Below are positions 36,282 to 44,190 of a stretch of 64,000 nucleotides of DNA, piece after piece (position 1 is the first letter of the stretch; the number at the start of each line of letters is the position of its first letter). Location: contig NC_006177.1 of the NCBI RefSeq assembly GCF_000009905.1, positions 2,232,001 through 2,296,000 on the forward strand, given 5' to 3'. Below the pieces are notes generated by a model. It did no database searches and was not told where the DNA came from. It saw nothing but the letters and a program-made list of their open reading frames with translations. Source of the DNA: Symbiobacterium thermophilum IAM 14863 (GTDB lineage: Bacteria; Bacillota; Sulfobacillia; Symbiobacteriales; Symbiobacteriaceae). Both the position numbers and the translations under genes were made by a program.

Positions 36282-37565
36282 ATGAACGAAACGGAACTGC
36301 GCAACCGACAGGCCACGGCCTTCTTGGTGGGGCTGGAGCTGCCGTCGGCTTACCGGGACGGGTGGAGCGCCGCCGAGTCCCTGGATGAGCTGGAACGGCT
36401 GGTCGACACGGCCGGCGCGACGGTGGTCGGCCGGGAGGTGCAGAGCCGGCCCGCGCCCGACGTGGCCACCTACATCGGACGGGGCAAGGCCGAGGAGATC
36501 GAGCTTCTGCGGCGGGAACTGGACTTCGACTTCGTCATCTTCGACGACGAGCTCACCCCGGTGCAGCAGCGCAACCTGGAGAAGATCATCGAGTGCCAGG
36601 TGCTGGACCGCACCGCGGTGATCCTGGACATCTTCGCGCTCCGCGCCCGGACCCGCGAGGCCAAGCTCCAGGTGGAGCTGGCGCAGCTGGGCTACCGGCT
36701 GCCGCGCCTCACCGGCAAGGGCGTCGAGCTGTCCCGGCAGGCGGGCTCCGCGGGGACCGTCTTCAACCGCGGCCCCGGCGAGACCAAGCTGGAGGTCGAC
36801 CGGCGGCGCATCCGGGACCGGATGGCGGCGCTCCGGCGGGAGCTGGAGGAGATCAAGGCGCACCGGGAGCGGCTGCGGGCCGAACGCAGGGAGTCGGCGG
36901 TGCCGGTGGTGGCGCTCACCGGTTACACGAACGCCGGCAAGTCGACCCTGCACCGGGTCCTCGCGGGCTCCGACGTGCTGGCGGAGGACCGGCTGTTCGC
37001 CACCCTGGACGCCACGACGCGCCGGGTGCAGCCGGCCGAAGGCGAGCCCTACCTGCTGGTGGACACCGTCGGCTTCATCCACAACCTCCCGCACCACCTG
37101 GTGGCGGCCTTCCGCTCCACCCTGGAAGAGGTGAACCAGGCGGACCTGCTGCTGCACGTCGTCGACGCCTCCCACCCCAAGCGGGCCGAACAGATGGCCA
37201 CCGTGCACCGGGTGCTGGAGGAGCTGGGGGCGGGCGACAAGCCGACCCTCGTGGTCTACAATAAGATCGACCGGGTCGACCCGGCCGAGCTGGACCACCT
37301 GATGCGCCAGACCCCCGGTGCCGTGGCCGTGGCCGCGGCGCTGGGCCGGAACCTGGACAGACTGCAGGCGGCGATCCAGCAGGCCCTGCATGAGCGGCGG
37401 GAAGTGCTGGAGGTCGTCATCCCCTACGCCCGGTCCGCCTGGCTGTCGTGGGTGCACGAGCGGGGACGGGTGCTGACCGAGGAGCACCGGGAGGACGGAA
37501 CCTACGTCACGGTGGAGTTGGAGAGGGGGCTCGCGGCCCGGCTGCGGGCGGCCCTGGACGAGTAG
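36282..37565 (+). CDS. hflX: GTPase HflX (ribosome-splitting rescue factor)
   Basis: A 427-residue GTPase. The N-terminal HflX domain has PDVATYIGRGKAEEIELL and the conserved RGPGETKLEVDRRRI. A coiled coil follows (RDRMAALRRELEEIKAHRER). The G domain has G1 GYTNAGKST, G3 DTVGFI and G4 NKID. HflX binds the 50S subunit and splits stalled 70S ribosomes after heat or antibiotic stress. ATG at 36282 lies nine bases after AAGGAG; the frame is open upstream to 36171 without a ribosome site. The leader peptide and terminator upstream suggest induction by translation inhibitors. An S-component transporter gene follows 39 bases later. Confidence 0.96.
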   Translation: MNETELRNRQATAFLVGLELPSAYRDGWSAAESLDELERLVDTAGATVVGREVQSRPAPDVATYIGRGKAEEIELLRRELDFDFVIFDDELTPVQQRNLEKIIECQVLDRTAVILDIFALRARTREAKLQVELAQLGYRLPRLTGKGVELSRQAGSAGTVFNRGPGETKLEVDRRRIRDRMAALRRELEEIKAHRERLRAERRESAVPVVALTGYTNAGKSTLHRVLAGSDVLAEDRLFATLDATTRRVQPAEGEPYLLVDTVGFIHNLPHHLVAAFRSTLEEVNQADLLLHVVDASHPKRAEQMATVHRVLEELGAGDKPTLVVYNKIDRVDPAELDHLMRQTPGAVAVAAALGRNLDRLQAAIQQALHERREVLEVVIPYARSAWLSWVHERGRVLTEEHREDGTYVTVELERGLAARLRAALDE

Positions 37566-37604
37566 ATACGGCATCGAATCCAGCCAGAATCGAGGCGACC
37601 CCCC

Positions 37605-38144
37605 ATGAACCGGCGTCCGCACCAGATCACGCTCTCCGCCGTATTCCTGGCCCTGGCGCTGATCCTGCCCTTCTTCACCGGCCAGATCCCCCAGTTTGGG
37701 CAGATGCTCCTGCCCATGCACCTCCCGGTCCTGATCTGCGGCTTCGTCTGCGGCTGGCGCGAGGGGCTGCTGGTGGGCTTCCTGGCCCCGCTGCTGCGCA
37801 GCGCGGCCTTCGGCATGCCGCCGCTGTACCCCACCGCCGTGGCAATGGCCTTCGAGCTCGCGACCTACGGGACGGTGACGGGGCTCCTGCAGGCGCGCCT
37901 TCCCCGCAGCACGGCCTCGCTGCTGGCGTCCCTGGTGGCCGCGATGCTCGCGGGGCGGATCGCCTGGGCGGCCGCGACCTTCGCGCTGACCGGGGCGCTC
38001 ACGCTGGAGCTCTTCCTTGCGGCCGCCTTCCTCAACGCCTGGCCGGGGATCGTGCTGCAGCTCCTCCTGGTGCCGCCGGTCGTGGCGGGCATCGCGCGCC
38101 TGGTGCAGGAGGAGCCGGCCATGCGGGGTTCCCCCCGCAGATGA
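37605..38144 (+). CDS. ECF transporter S component
   Basis: A 179-residue membrane protein with five to six hydrophobic helices. The opening TLSAVFLALALILPFF and LPMHLPVLICGFVCGWREGLLVGFLAPLLRS fit energy-coupling-factor S components, which bind a vitamin or precursor and work with a shared EcfAAT module. The substrate is unclear. There is no riboswitch in the 39-base gap after hflX, so it may be cotranscribed with it. The ribosome site is weak (CGAGGCGACC). The EcfA/T genes are not in this window. Confidence 0.8.
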   Translation: MNRRPHQITLSAVFLALALILPFFTGQIPQFGQMLLPMHLPVLICGFVCGWREGLLVGFLAPLLRSAAFGMPPLYPTAVAMAFELATYGTVTGLLQARLPRSTASLLASLVAAMLAGRIAWAAATFALTGALTLELFLAAAFLNAWPGIVLQLLLVPPVVAGIARLVQEEPAMRGSPRR

Positions 38145-38169
38145 CGCCGGATGACGCCGGCGGCGAATC

Positions 38170-38234
38170 GGGCCGGCCTCGCGCCGGCCCGGAACCGGCA
38201 CACAGCTCGACCCGGGGCCTTGCGGCCCCGGGTC
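38170..38234. terminator. Two adjacent hairpins between convergent genes
   Basis: Stem one is GGGCCGGC (38170-38177) with its complement (38183-38190). Stem two has perfect 11-bp arms GACCCGGGGCC (38209-38219) and complement (38224-38234), loop TTGC. They lie between the S-component gene and the minus-strand esterase. Confidence 0.6.
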
Positions 38235-38293
38235 TGCGTCTCAACCTGCCGCCTGTTCGTACCACGGGGCCCTGCCCCCTTTCCGCCGGGCCG

Positions 38294-39232
38294 CTACTCA
38301 CGGGCGGCGAAGGCCAGGCGGAGGTGGGCCGCCGCATCCTCCAAGGCCTGCCTGCCGGCGGGCATGGCGCCCAGCAGCGTGCAGAAGCCGTGGATCTGGC
38401 CGAGGTACCGCTTGACGGTGACGGCGCTGCCGGCCTCGATCAGCTTGCGGGCGTACGCCTCCCCCTCGTCCCGCAGCGGGTCGTACTCGGCGGTGATCAC
38501 GAAGGCCGGGGGCAGGCCGGACACGTCGGCCGCCTGCAGGGGCGAGGCCCGCCAGTCCCTGCCATCCGCCTCGCTCCGGATGTAATGGTCCCAGAACCAC
38601 TGCATCATGGCCGTGGTCAGGAAGTAGTCGTTCCCGTTTTCCCGGTAGGACGGGGTATCGAAGTTGTGATCGGTCACCGGGTAGATTAGCACCTGGTAGG
38701 CCAGGTCCGGATAGCCCTTGTCCCGGGCCATGAGTGAGACCACCGCCGCCAGGTTGCCGCCGGCGCTGTCACCGGCCACCGCGATGCGCCGCGGGTCGCC
38801 GCCGATGGTCCGGGCATTCTCGGCCACCCACACGGTCGCGGCGTAGCAGTCCTCCGCCGCCGCCGGGAACTTGTGCTCCGGCGCCAGCCGGTAGTCCACC
38901 GACACCACCACGGCCCCGGCCCTGTTGGCCAGCAGGGCGCAGGTGGCGTGCACGGTGTCGGGGCTGCCGAGCACCCAGCCGCCCCCGTGGAAGTAGAGCA
39001 GCACCGGGAACGGCCCCTCCCCCGCCGGCGTGTAAATGCGGACGGGAATCTTCCCTGCGGGCCCCGGCACGGTCCGGTCCACCACACCGGCCACCGGCTC
39101 GGCATCGCCGCCGAACGCCGCCATCTGCTCGGTCATCTTCCGGGCATCCGCGGGGGACAGCTCGTTGAGCGCCGGGCCACCGGCTTCGGCGAGCTGCTTC
39201 AGGAAGGCCTCCGCTTCTCTGGCCAGCGGCAT
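38294..39232 (-). CDS. Alpha/beta hydrolase, hormone-sensitive-lipase-type esterase
   Basis: A 312-residue carboxylesterase of family IV. It shows the oxyanion motif HGGG (82-85, YFHGGGWVLGS), VDYRLAPEHKFPAA, the nucleophile Ser156 in GDSAGG, Asp251 in EYDPLRDEG and His281 in GQIHGF. These form the complete triad. Such enzymes cleave short-chain acyl esters and are usually cytosolic; no signal peptide is visible. ATG start with GGGGAGGAG. It is a single gene facing away from the phosphatase-GNAT gene. Confidence 0.94.
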   Translation of the reverse strand: MPLAREAEAFLKQLAEAGGPALNELSPADARKMTEQMAAFGGDAEPVAGVVDRTVPGPAGKIPVRIYTPAGEGPFPVLLYFHGGGWVLGSPDTVHATCALLANRAGAVVVSVDYRLAPEHKFPAAAEDCYAATVWVAENARTIGGDPRRIAVAGDSAGGNLAAVVSLMARDKGYPDLAYQVLIYPVTDHNFDTPSYRENGNDYFLTTAMMQWFWDHYIRSEADGRDWRASPLQAADVSGLPPAFVITAEYDPLRDEGEAYARKLIEAGSAVTVKRYLGQIHGFCTLLGAMPAGRQALEDAAAHLRLAFAARE

Positions 39233-39337
39233 GAATCTCCTCCCCTTTCTGTCCTGACGTGGGGCGTGGCTTCGGACACGCCCGGTAGATGGATATTCAC
39301 TGGAAGGAGTGGCAATTCGTGGGCGAATCCGCCGACT

Positions 39338-39366
39338 TTGACCGCCCCGGTGTTCGGGTTTATACT
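39338..39366 (+). promoter_or_regulatory. Sigma-A-type promoter
   Basis: TTGACC (39338-39343), a 17-base spacer, TATACT (39361-39366), 35 bases before the GTG start of the phosphatase-GNAT gene. Confidence 0.75.
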
Positions 39367-39401
39367 CGAATTGTGCAACCCCGTGAGGAAGGAGCGTCCG
39401 C

Positions 39402-40307
39402 GTGAAGACCTACATCGCCCTTGTGCGCCACGGTGTGACCGACTGGAACTACGACGGCCGCGCCCAGGGACAGGTGGATATTCCCCTGAACGCCGAGGGG
39501 GAGCGACAGGCCGGGGCGGTCGCTGCGCGGCTGGCGACGGAGCGCTGGGACGCCGTGTACAGCAGCGACCTGGCCCGCGCCCGTGCCACGGCCGAGGCCA
39601 TCTGCCGCCTGACCGGCCATGCCCTGATCACGGACGAACGGCTCCGGGAGCGAAGCATGGGCCCGGCGGAAGGCATGACCGCCGTCGAGCGGGAGGCCCT
39701 GTGGCCCGGGGTGGCCCTGAGCGACATCCCCGGCGTCGAGTCCGACGCAGCGCTGGGCCTGCGGGCGGAAGCCGTTCTCACGGAAATCGCCCGCCGCCAC
39801 CCCGGCCAGCGGATCGTCGTCGTCTCCCACGGGGCCCTGCTCAACCGCTTCCTGCAGCAGACGGTGGGAACGAAGCCGGTGAACTTCCGCAACACCGGCA
39901 TCAGCCCGGTGGTCTGGGACGGCCAGGGGTTCCGGCCCGCGGGGCAGCACGACTACCGGCACCTCCTGGTCGACGGGGTGGAGTACGACGGCGTCCGGAC
40001 CCGCCTGGCCCACCACGTCCAGCGGGAAGGGCTGCCCGGCGTGGCGCTGCCGCCGGAGAAGGCGGCGCTCATGGTGCGCAACGCCTCGGCCGTCGACGCC
40101 GCCTGGGTGGACGACCGGCTGGTGGGCTACGTCCGCGCCTTCACCGACCGGGTCCGGTACGGCTACATCGACCTCCTCTACACCGCCCCCGGCTACGAAC
40201 GGGTGGGGGCGGTGCTGCAACGGCGGATCGCGGAGCGGTATCCCGAGGTCCGGTTCGAGCTGATCGCCGGCGGGGCCGGCGAGACGGGCGAGGCCACCGG
40301 CGCCTGA
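39402..40307 (+). CDS. Histidine phosphatase domain fused to a GNAT-like domain
   Basis: A 301-residue protein. Residues 1-190 are a phosphoglycerate-mutase-like histidine phosphatase: the phospho-histidine motif ALVRHGVTDWN, YSSDLARARATAEAI, RERSMGPAEGM and the second catalytic His in VVVSHGALLNRFL. From about residue 205 the protein continues with a GNAT-type acetyltransferase pattern (VDDRLVGYVRAFTD, YIDLLYTAPGYERVGAVLQR). The acetyl-CoA loop is poorly conserved. Phosphatases of this group (CobC/PhoE-like) act on small phosphoesters; the substrate is unknown. GTG start at 39402 is seven bases after AAGGAG. Confidence 0.85.
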   Translation: MKTYIALVRHGVTDWNYDGRAQGQVDIPLNAEGERQAGAVAARLATERWDAVYSSDLARARATAEAICRLTGHALITDERLRERSMGPAEGMTAVEREALWPGVALSDIPGVESDAALGLRAEAVLTEIARRHPGQRIVVVSHGALLNRFLQQTVGTKPVNFRNTGISPVVWDGQGFRPAGQHDYRHLLVDGVEYDGVRTRLAHHVQREGLPGVALPPEKAALMVRNASAVDAAWVDDRLVGYVRAFTDRVRYGYIDLLYTAPGYERVGAVLQRRIAERYPEVRFELIAGGAGETGEATGA

Positions 40308-40390
40308 TCGAAGGAGCCTCAGAACCTCCGGGCGCGCACCGGCGTCTAACAGCCGGAGCTTGTGCACCGGAGCCTGCAGAGCGTAAGCAA

Positions 40391-40416
40391 AGAACCCCGG
40401 AGCGCTCCGGGGTTCT
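40391..40416. terminator. Palindromic hairpin terminator
   Basis: AGAACCCCGGAGC (40391-40403) and its exact complement (40404-40416), 84 bases after the phosphatase-GNAT stop. It separates this gene from the PBP gene. Confidence 0.65.
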
Positions 40417-40550
40417 GCGCGTCCCGGGCGGCCGGCAGCCGGCTGCTCCTGGCGCCGCGACCCAGGGGCGAGAGAGATTGCCACGCGGGAACCCTTCACG
40501 GCTCGGTTACAATAATCGACATGCAATTTAACGTTAAGGAGGTGGAGCCC

Positions 40551-43094
40551 ATGCCGCGTGCCTCCAACGCACGGCAGAGACGGCCGAGAAAGACCAGGCT
40601 CTGGCTGCGCCGGGCGGTCCAGGGCGTAACCCTGCTGGTCGCCGCCTGGCTGCTCTACTGCGCAGGCTCCGCCGTATACCTCTTCTCGTCCCTGCCCGCC
40701 GCCGGGCTTCATCCCGGCCGGCCGTCGATGGTCTACGCCTTCGACGGCAGCGAGATCGGACCGCTCACCGGCGACGTCTACCGGGTGCCGGTGGACCTCG
40801 GCGAGCTGCCCGAGTACCTCCCCCGGGCCTTCGTCGCCTCGGAGGACAGGCGCTTCTACCAGCACCCCGGCGTCGACCTGCGGGGTATCGCCCGGGCCCT
40901 GCTGACCAACCTCCGGGCGCGCAGCATCATCGAGGGCGGCAGCACCATCACCCAGCAGGTGGTGAAGAACACCTTCCTCACCCCGCGCCAGACCCTGACC
41001 CGCAAGGTGCAGGAGGCCGTGCTGGCCCTGCTGCTGGAGACCCGGTACGAGAAGGACGAGATCCTGAGCCTGTACCTGAACCAGCTCTACATGGGCCACG
41101 GCACCTATGGCGTCGGCGCCGCCGCCCAGATTTACTTCAACAAAGACGCAAGGGATCTGACCCTCGGCGAGGCGGCGACGCTGGCGGGCATCGCCCCCGC
41201 CCCGGAAAGCTTCAGCCCGCTGCGGGACCCCGAGGCCGCCCGGGAGCGGCGGGACCTGGTGCTGGACCGGATGGTCGCGGCCGGATATCTGACGCCCGAG
41301 GAGGCGGACGCCGAGAAGGCCCGGCCGCTCAACGTGGTGCAGGGCGAACTGGAGCTGAACAACCCCTTTCCCTGGTACATGGACGAGGTCCGGGCGGAGC
41401 TGTTGGAACGGTACGGACTGGATCCCCAGGTCGTGGCGCTGATGGGGCTGGAGATCCACACCGGCCTGGACCCGGCGATGCAGCAGGCGGCCGAGGAGCG
41501 GCTGGCGGCCCGCATCTTCCCGGCCCACACCCCCGACGGCGTGGAGGCGGCCTTCGCGGCGGTGGACCCCCGCTCGGGCGAGGTGCGGGCCCTGGTGGGC
41601 GGCCGCGAGTACCCCCCCGGCGGCGGCCTGAACCGGGCCACCCGGGGCCGCATCTCCCCGGGCTCCACCCTGAAGCCGGTCCTCGTCTACGCGCCGGCCA
41701 TCGAGTACGAGGGGCTGACGCCGGACAGCATCGTCGTGGACGAACCGTTGGACATCAACGGCTGGCAGCCGCAGAACTGGGACTTCCGGTTCCGGGGCGA
41801 GGTGACGCTGCGGGAGGCGGCCCGCCTCTCGCTGAACATCCCGGCCGTCCAGCTCCTGGACCGGGTCGGGGTCGAGCGGGCCAAGGCGTTCGCGGAGCGG
41901 CTGGGCATCCGCTTCGCCGAGGCCGACCGCGACCTGACCCTGGCACTGGGGGCCATGGCCGACGGGGTGAGCCCCCTGGAGATGGCGGGGGCGTACCAGG
42001 CGTTCGCCAACGGCGGGACCTACCGGGAACCCCACACCATCACCCGCGTGATGGCGACCGGCGCCGAGCTGAAGGGACGGTCCGCGGCCGTGCGGCGGGC
42101 CATGCGCCCTGAAACCGCGCACGCAGTCACCGACATCCTGCAGACGGTGGTCACGCAGGGAACCGGCACCGGCGCCCTGATCGGCCGGCCGATGGCGGGC
42201 AAGACCGGCTCCGTGGAACTGCCGCCGGACCCGGCCTTCGAGGGGCTCTCCGGCAACAGCGCGGCCTGGTTCGTCGGCTACACGCCCGACGTGGTGGCCT
42301 GCGTCTGGGTCGGCTATGACCGGGTGGATCCGGAGCACTACCTGCCCCCGGACGTGAACGGCTCCACCTACCCCACCCTGCTGTGGCGGCAGGTGGTGGG
42401 CGCAGCGCTGGCGGGCAGGCCGGTGCTGGACTTCCCCGGCCCCGGCGGCGGCCCGCCCGTGGTGGTGCAGATGCCGGCGCCGCCCGCCGGGCCGGAGGAG
42501 CCGGCCGGGCCAGCGGAACCGACCCCGCCCGCCCTGCCGCGCATCGCCGGGCTGACCGCCGCGCCCGGGCCGCAGCCCGGCTCGGTGAACCTGGCGTGGC
42601 AGGCCGAGGGCGGCGATGTCCCGACGGAGAACCTCCGGTTCCTGGTCCTGCGGGGGACCGACGCCGACGTGCCGGCGGACGACGCGCACACCCTCGCCAC
42701 CGTGGCCTCTTCCCCCTACCTGGACGTGCTGACGCAGCCGGGCACTTACTACTACCGGGTCGCCGCCGTCGATGCAGCGACGGGGACCGTCGGCGAGCCC
42801 TCGGCGCCGGTTGCCGTGGAGGTCACGCTGGAGGAGCCCGGCGGCCAGGGCCCCGGCGACGGCGCTGAGCCGGGCGACGAACGGGAGCCCGACGACGGCG
42901 GTGGGCCCGGCGACGACGGGGGGCCGGCGCTGCCGGGCGAGGACGGTGAACCTGTCGGGGGCGGACCCGCGGACCCGGGGAACGGTGGCCGCCCCGCCGA
43001 GGGTGAACCTGACGCACCGGAGCGGGACGACGGTCACCCTGCGCAGGGTGAACCCGACGAACCGGAGGGTGGCAGCCCACCCGCCGAAGGATAG
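40551..43094 (+). CDS. Class A penicillin-binding protein (bifunctional) with FN3-like domain and acidic tail
   Basis: An 847-residue peptidoglycan synthase. One membrane anchor (about 23-45) is followed by the GT51 glycosyltransferase (ASEDRRFYQHPGVD, EGGSTITQQVVKN, LYLNQLYMGHGTYG) and the transpeptidase with SPGSTLKP (Ser372, Lys375), SLN and MAGKTGS. After about residue 660 come a fibronectin-III-like domain (IAGLTAAPGPQPGSVNLAWQ, GTYYYRVAAVD) and a Pro/Gly/Asp/Glu-rich tail of about 85 residues. FN3-like C-termini occur in B. subtilis PBP1-type enzymes. ATG 40551 has TTAAGGAGGT at good spacing. A TACAAT at 40508-40513 may be its -10. The tail overlaps the convergent gene by 61 bases. Confidence 0.93.
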   Translation: MPRASNARQRRPRKTRLWLRRAVQGVTLLVAAWLLYCAGSAVYLFSSLPAAGLHPGRPSMVYAFDGSEIGPLTGDVYRVPVDLGELPEYLPRAFVASEDRRFYQHPGVDLRGIARALLTNLRARSIIEGGSTITQQVVKNTFLTPRQTLTRKVQEAVLALLLETRYEKDEILSLYLNQLYMGHGTYGVGAAAQIYFNKDARDLTLGEAATLAGIAPAPESFSPLRDPEAARERRDLVLDRMVAAGYLTPEEADAEKARPLNVVQGELELNNPFPWYMDEVRAELLERYGLDPQVVALMGLEIHTGLDPAMQQAAEERLAARIFPAHTPDGVEAAFAAVDPRSGEVRALVGGREYPPGGGLNRATRGRISPGSTLKPVLVYAPAIEYEGLTPDSIVVDEPLDINGWQPQNWDFRFRGEVTLREAARLSLNIPAVQLLDRVGVERAKAFAERLGIRFAEADRDLTLALGAMADGVSPLEMAGAYQAFANGGTYREPHTITRVMATGAELKGRSAAVRRAMRPETAHAVTDILQTVVTQGTGTGALIGRPMAGKTGSVELPPDPAFEGLSGNSAAWFVGYTPDVVACVWVGYDRVDPEHYLPPDVNGSTYPTLLWRQVVGAALAGRPVLDFPGPGGGPPVVVQMPAPPAGPEEPAGPAEPTPPALPRIAGLTAAPGPQPGSVNLAWQAEGGDVPTENLRFLVLRGTDADVPADDAHTLATVASSPYLDVLTQPGTYYYRVAAVDAATGTVGEPSAPVAVEVTLEEPGGQGPGDGAEPGDEREPDDGGGPGDDGGPALPGEDGEPVGGGPADPGNGGRPAEGEPDAPERDDGHPAQGEPDEPEGGSPPAEG

Positions 43095-43552
43095 GCCCAG
43101 CCCCGCGGATGACGGCTTGCCGCTGACCCTGCAACCCCACCCGGGCGGGGCGGAGGCGCCGGGCGACCCAGCCTGCCGCTTGCTCCCTCCGCCTTCCACA
43201 GGATGAACTCCACCACGGAATCCAGCCCCAGTTCAGTCAGGGCGTACGGGTCCACGGCGGGAACCACCCAGGGCGCCTCGGTCAGGTCGACCACCGCTTT
43301 GCGCCTTCCGTCCGCTTCCTCCCGGATGCAGACACGGACAGTGCCCGCTCCCCCGGCCGGCGCCTCGTGCACCGGGCCTTCGCCGGCCGCGCGTGCGATG
43401 AGCTCGTTCACGTCGAGCGTCACCCTGTCCGCCTCCGCCTGATCCACCGCCGGCCTGTCGGCCGGAGGCGACAGGCCATCCGGCAGCCGGGGCACCCCCG
43501 CGATCGCCGCCATGGCGACGAGCAGCCCCACCCCGAGCCACCGCTTCCGCAC
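43034..43552 (-). CDS. Predicted secreted/anchored protein of unknown function
   Basis: A 172-residue protein. It opens with an N-terminal signal or anchor (LGVGLLVAMAAIAGVP). An ordinary-looking domain follows (residues about 40-120: DRVTLDVNELIARAAGEGPV, GTVRVCIREEADGRRKAVVD, ALTELGLDSVVEFILW). The C-terminal 45 residues are low-complexity Pro/Gly/Ser. That last part is encoded antisense to the PBP acidic tail, a 61-base convergent overlap. GTG 43552 lies nine bases after GGGAGAG; GTG 43561 abuts it. No family recognised. A promoter with TTGACG and TAGAAC lies 43-72 bases upstream. Confidence 0.6.
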   Translation of the reverse strand: MRKRWLGVGLLVAMAAIAGVPRLPDGLSPPADRPAVDQAEADRVTLDVNELIARAAGEGPVHEAPAGGAGTVRVCIREEADGRRKAVVDLTEAPWVVPAVDPYALTELGLDSVVEFILWKAEGASGRLGRPAPPPRPGGVAGSAASRHPRGWAYPSAGGLPPSGSSGSPCAG

Positions 43553-43594
43553 GCCACCCACCTCTCCCTTGCATTTGGTACGGCAAGTGCGTCT

Positions 43595-43624
43595 GTTCTA
43601 TCGTTCCGGCAGATCCGCCGTCAA
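43595..43624 (-). promoter_or_regulatory. Promoter candidate
   Basis: On the minus strand TTGACG (43624-43619), 18 bases, TAGAAC (43600-43595). It drives the 172-residue protein gene that starts at 43552 and overlaps the stop of the 38-residue ORF. Confidence 0.5.
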
Positions 43625-43737
43625 ACCGCGCCGCGGCGGTTGGCGCATCTGGACGACCCCGCGGCGGACAGGCCGAAGGGGGCTGCCGCCCGCAGCAGGA
43701 CGCATGCGAGCAGGATGCCGAGCCGGCCCCGGCGCAT
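43621..43737 (-). CDS. Possible 38-residue signal-peptide-like protein
   Basis: ATG at 43737 has a strong GGGGGG ribosome site four bases upstream. The peptide begins MRRGRLGILLACVLLRAAAP, a basic start plus hydrophobic core like a signal or lipoprotein leader with Cys12, and ends with a Cys/Arg-rich segment. It precedes the secreted-protein gene on the same strand. It could be a small exported peptide, a truncated gene or chance; size and lack of family make it uncertain. Confidence 0.35.
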   Translation of the reverse strand: MRRGRLGILLACVLLRAAAPFGLSAAGSSRCANRRGAV

Positions 43738-43846
43738 CGTGCCCCCCTTCCCGGCCCGTTGTCGAAGAATTTGGGTCTTTGAAAGGTACACCCCTTCCTA
43801 GTTGTGCACGGTTCCGCCGGGGCATCCCCGACCGGCGCGTAACGCG

Positions 43847-43872
43847 AAAAAGGCCGCCGCCGGTGCGGCGCC
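43847..43872 (-). terminator. Rho-independent terminator of the tRNA transcript
   Basis: On the minus strand a GC stem (GGCGCCGC against GCGGCGGCC with one bulge) runs into TTTTT (43851-43847). Confidence 0.65.
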
Positions 43873-43922
43873 TCCTGATGTCCCCGTGTCTCGGGCCTGA
43901 TGGGCCGGACGGCAATGCGCAA

Positions 43923-43945
43923 GGCGCGGTGCCCTGCACCGCGCC
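43923..43945. terminator. Perfect hairpin downstream of tRNA-Cys
   Basis: 10-bp arms GGCGCGGTGC and complement around a 3-base loop, 41 bases after the tRNA-Cys CCA end; a first terminator or processing hairpin. Confidence 0.5.
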
Positions 43946-43985
43946 GCCCCGGCCTCTGCGACAGGCCGGTTCCCTGCCTTCCGTT

Positions 43986-44060
43986 TGGAGGTGGGTGTGG
44001 GATTCGAACCCACGGATAACGGTTTTGCAGACCGCCGCGTTACCCCTTCGCCAACCCACC
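43986..44060 (-). tRNA. tRNA-Cys (GCA anticodon)
   Basis: On the minus strand the acceptor arms GGTGGGT and ACCCACC pair perfectly. The anticodon loop CTGCAAA gives GCA. The T loop GTTCGAATC is standard. The discriminator is T and CCA is encoded. Five bases separate it from tRNA-Ile, so both come from one transcript. Confidence 0.95.
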
Positions 44061-44065
44061 GGATC

Positions 44066-44142
44066 TGGTGCGAGGGCCGGGATTCGAACCCGGGACCTCT
44101 CGGTTATCAGCCGAGTGCTCTGGCCCACTGAGCTACCCTCGC
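44066..44142 (-). tRNA. tRNA-Ile (GAT anticodon)
   Basis: On the minus strand GCGAGGG pairs with CCCTCGC. The D arm starts TAGCTCAG. The anticodon stem CTCGG/CCGAG holds the loop CTGATAA (anticodon GAT). The T loop is GTTCGAATC, the discriminator A, and CCA is encoded. It is the first tRNA of the pair. Confidence 0.96.
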
Positions 44143-44190
44143 AGTTCGGCCCCGCCTGTGCGGCGGGGCCGATCCCATTCGCAGGTATTT

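Larger units (their letters stand above)
43553..43985. other. Intergenic stretch between the secreted-protein gene and tRNA-Cys
   Basis: It holds the promoter at 43595-43624, the 38-codon ORF, and two hairpins that end the tRNA transcript (43847-43872 and 43923-43945). No larger gene is visible. Longer frames that cross the tRNAs are shadows. Confidence 0.6.

Noticed and set aside
37566-37604. A riboswitch before the ECF S component
   Set aside because: The gap is only 39 bases, too short for known vitamin riboswitches.
40478-40513. TTGCCA and TACAAT as a promoter pair for the class A PBP gene
   Set aside because: The spacer is 24 bases; only the -10 is credible, so no promoter was listed.
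39360-43199. A very long minus-strand open frame (over 1200 codons) antisense to the phosphatase-GNAT and PBP genes
   Set aside because: It lacks a ribosome site and is Gly/Arg/Asp/His-rich as expected for an antisense shadow in GC-rich DNA; the plus strand carries fully motif-supported genes.
43598-44128. Minus-strand frame running through both tRNA genes
   Set aside because: It reads through structured tRNA genes and has no ribosome site or family pattern.
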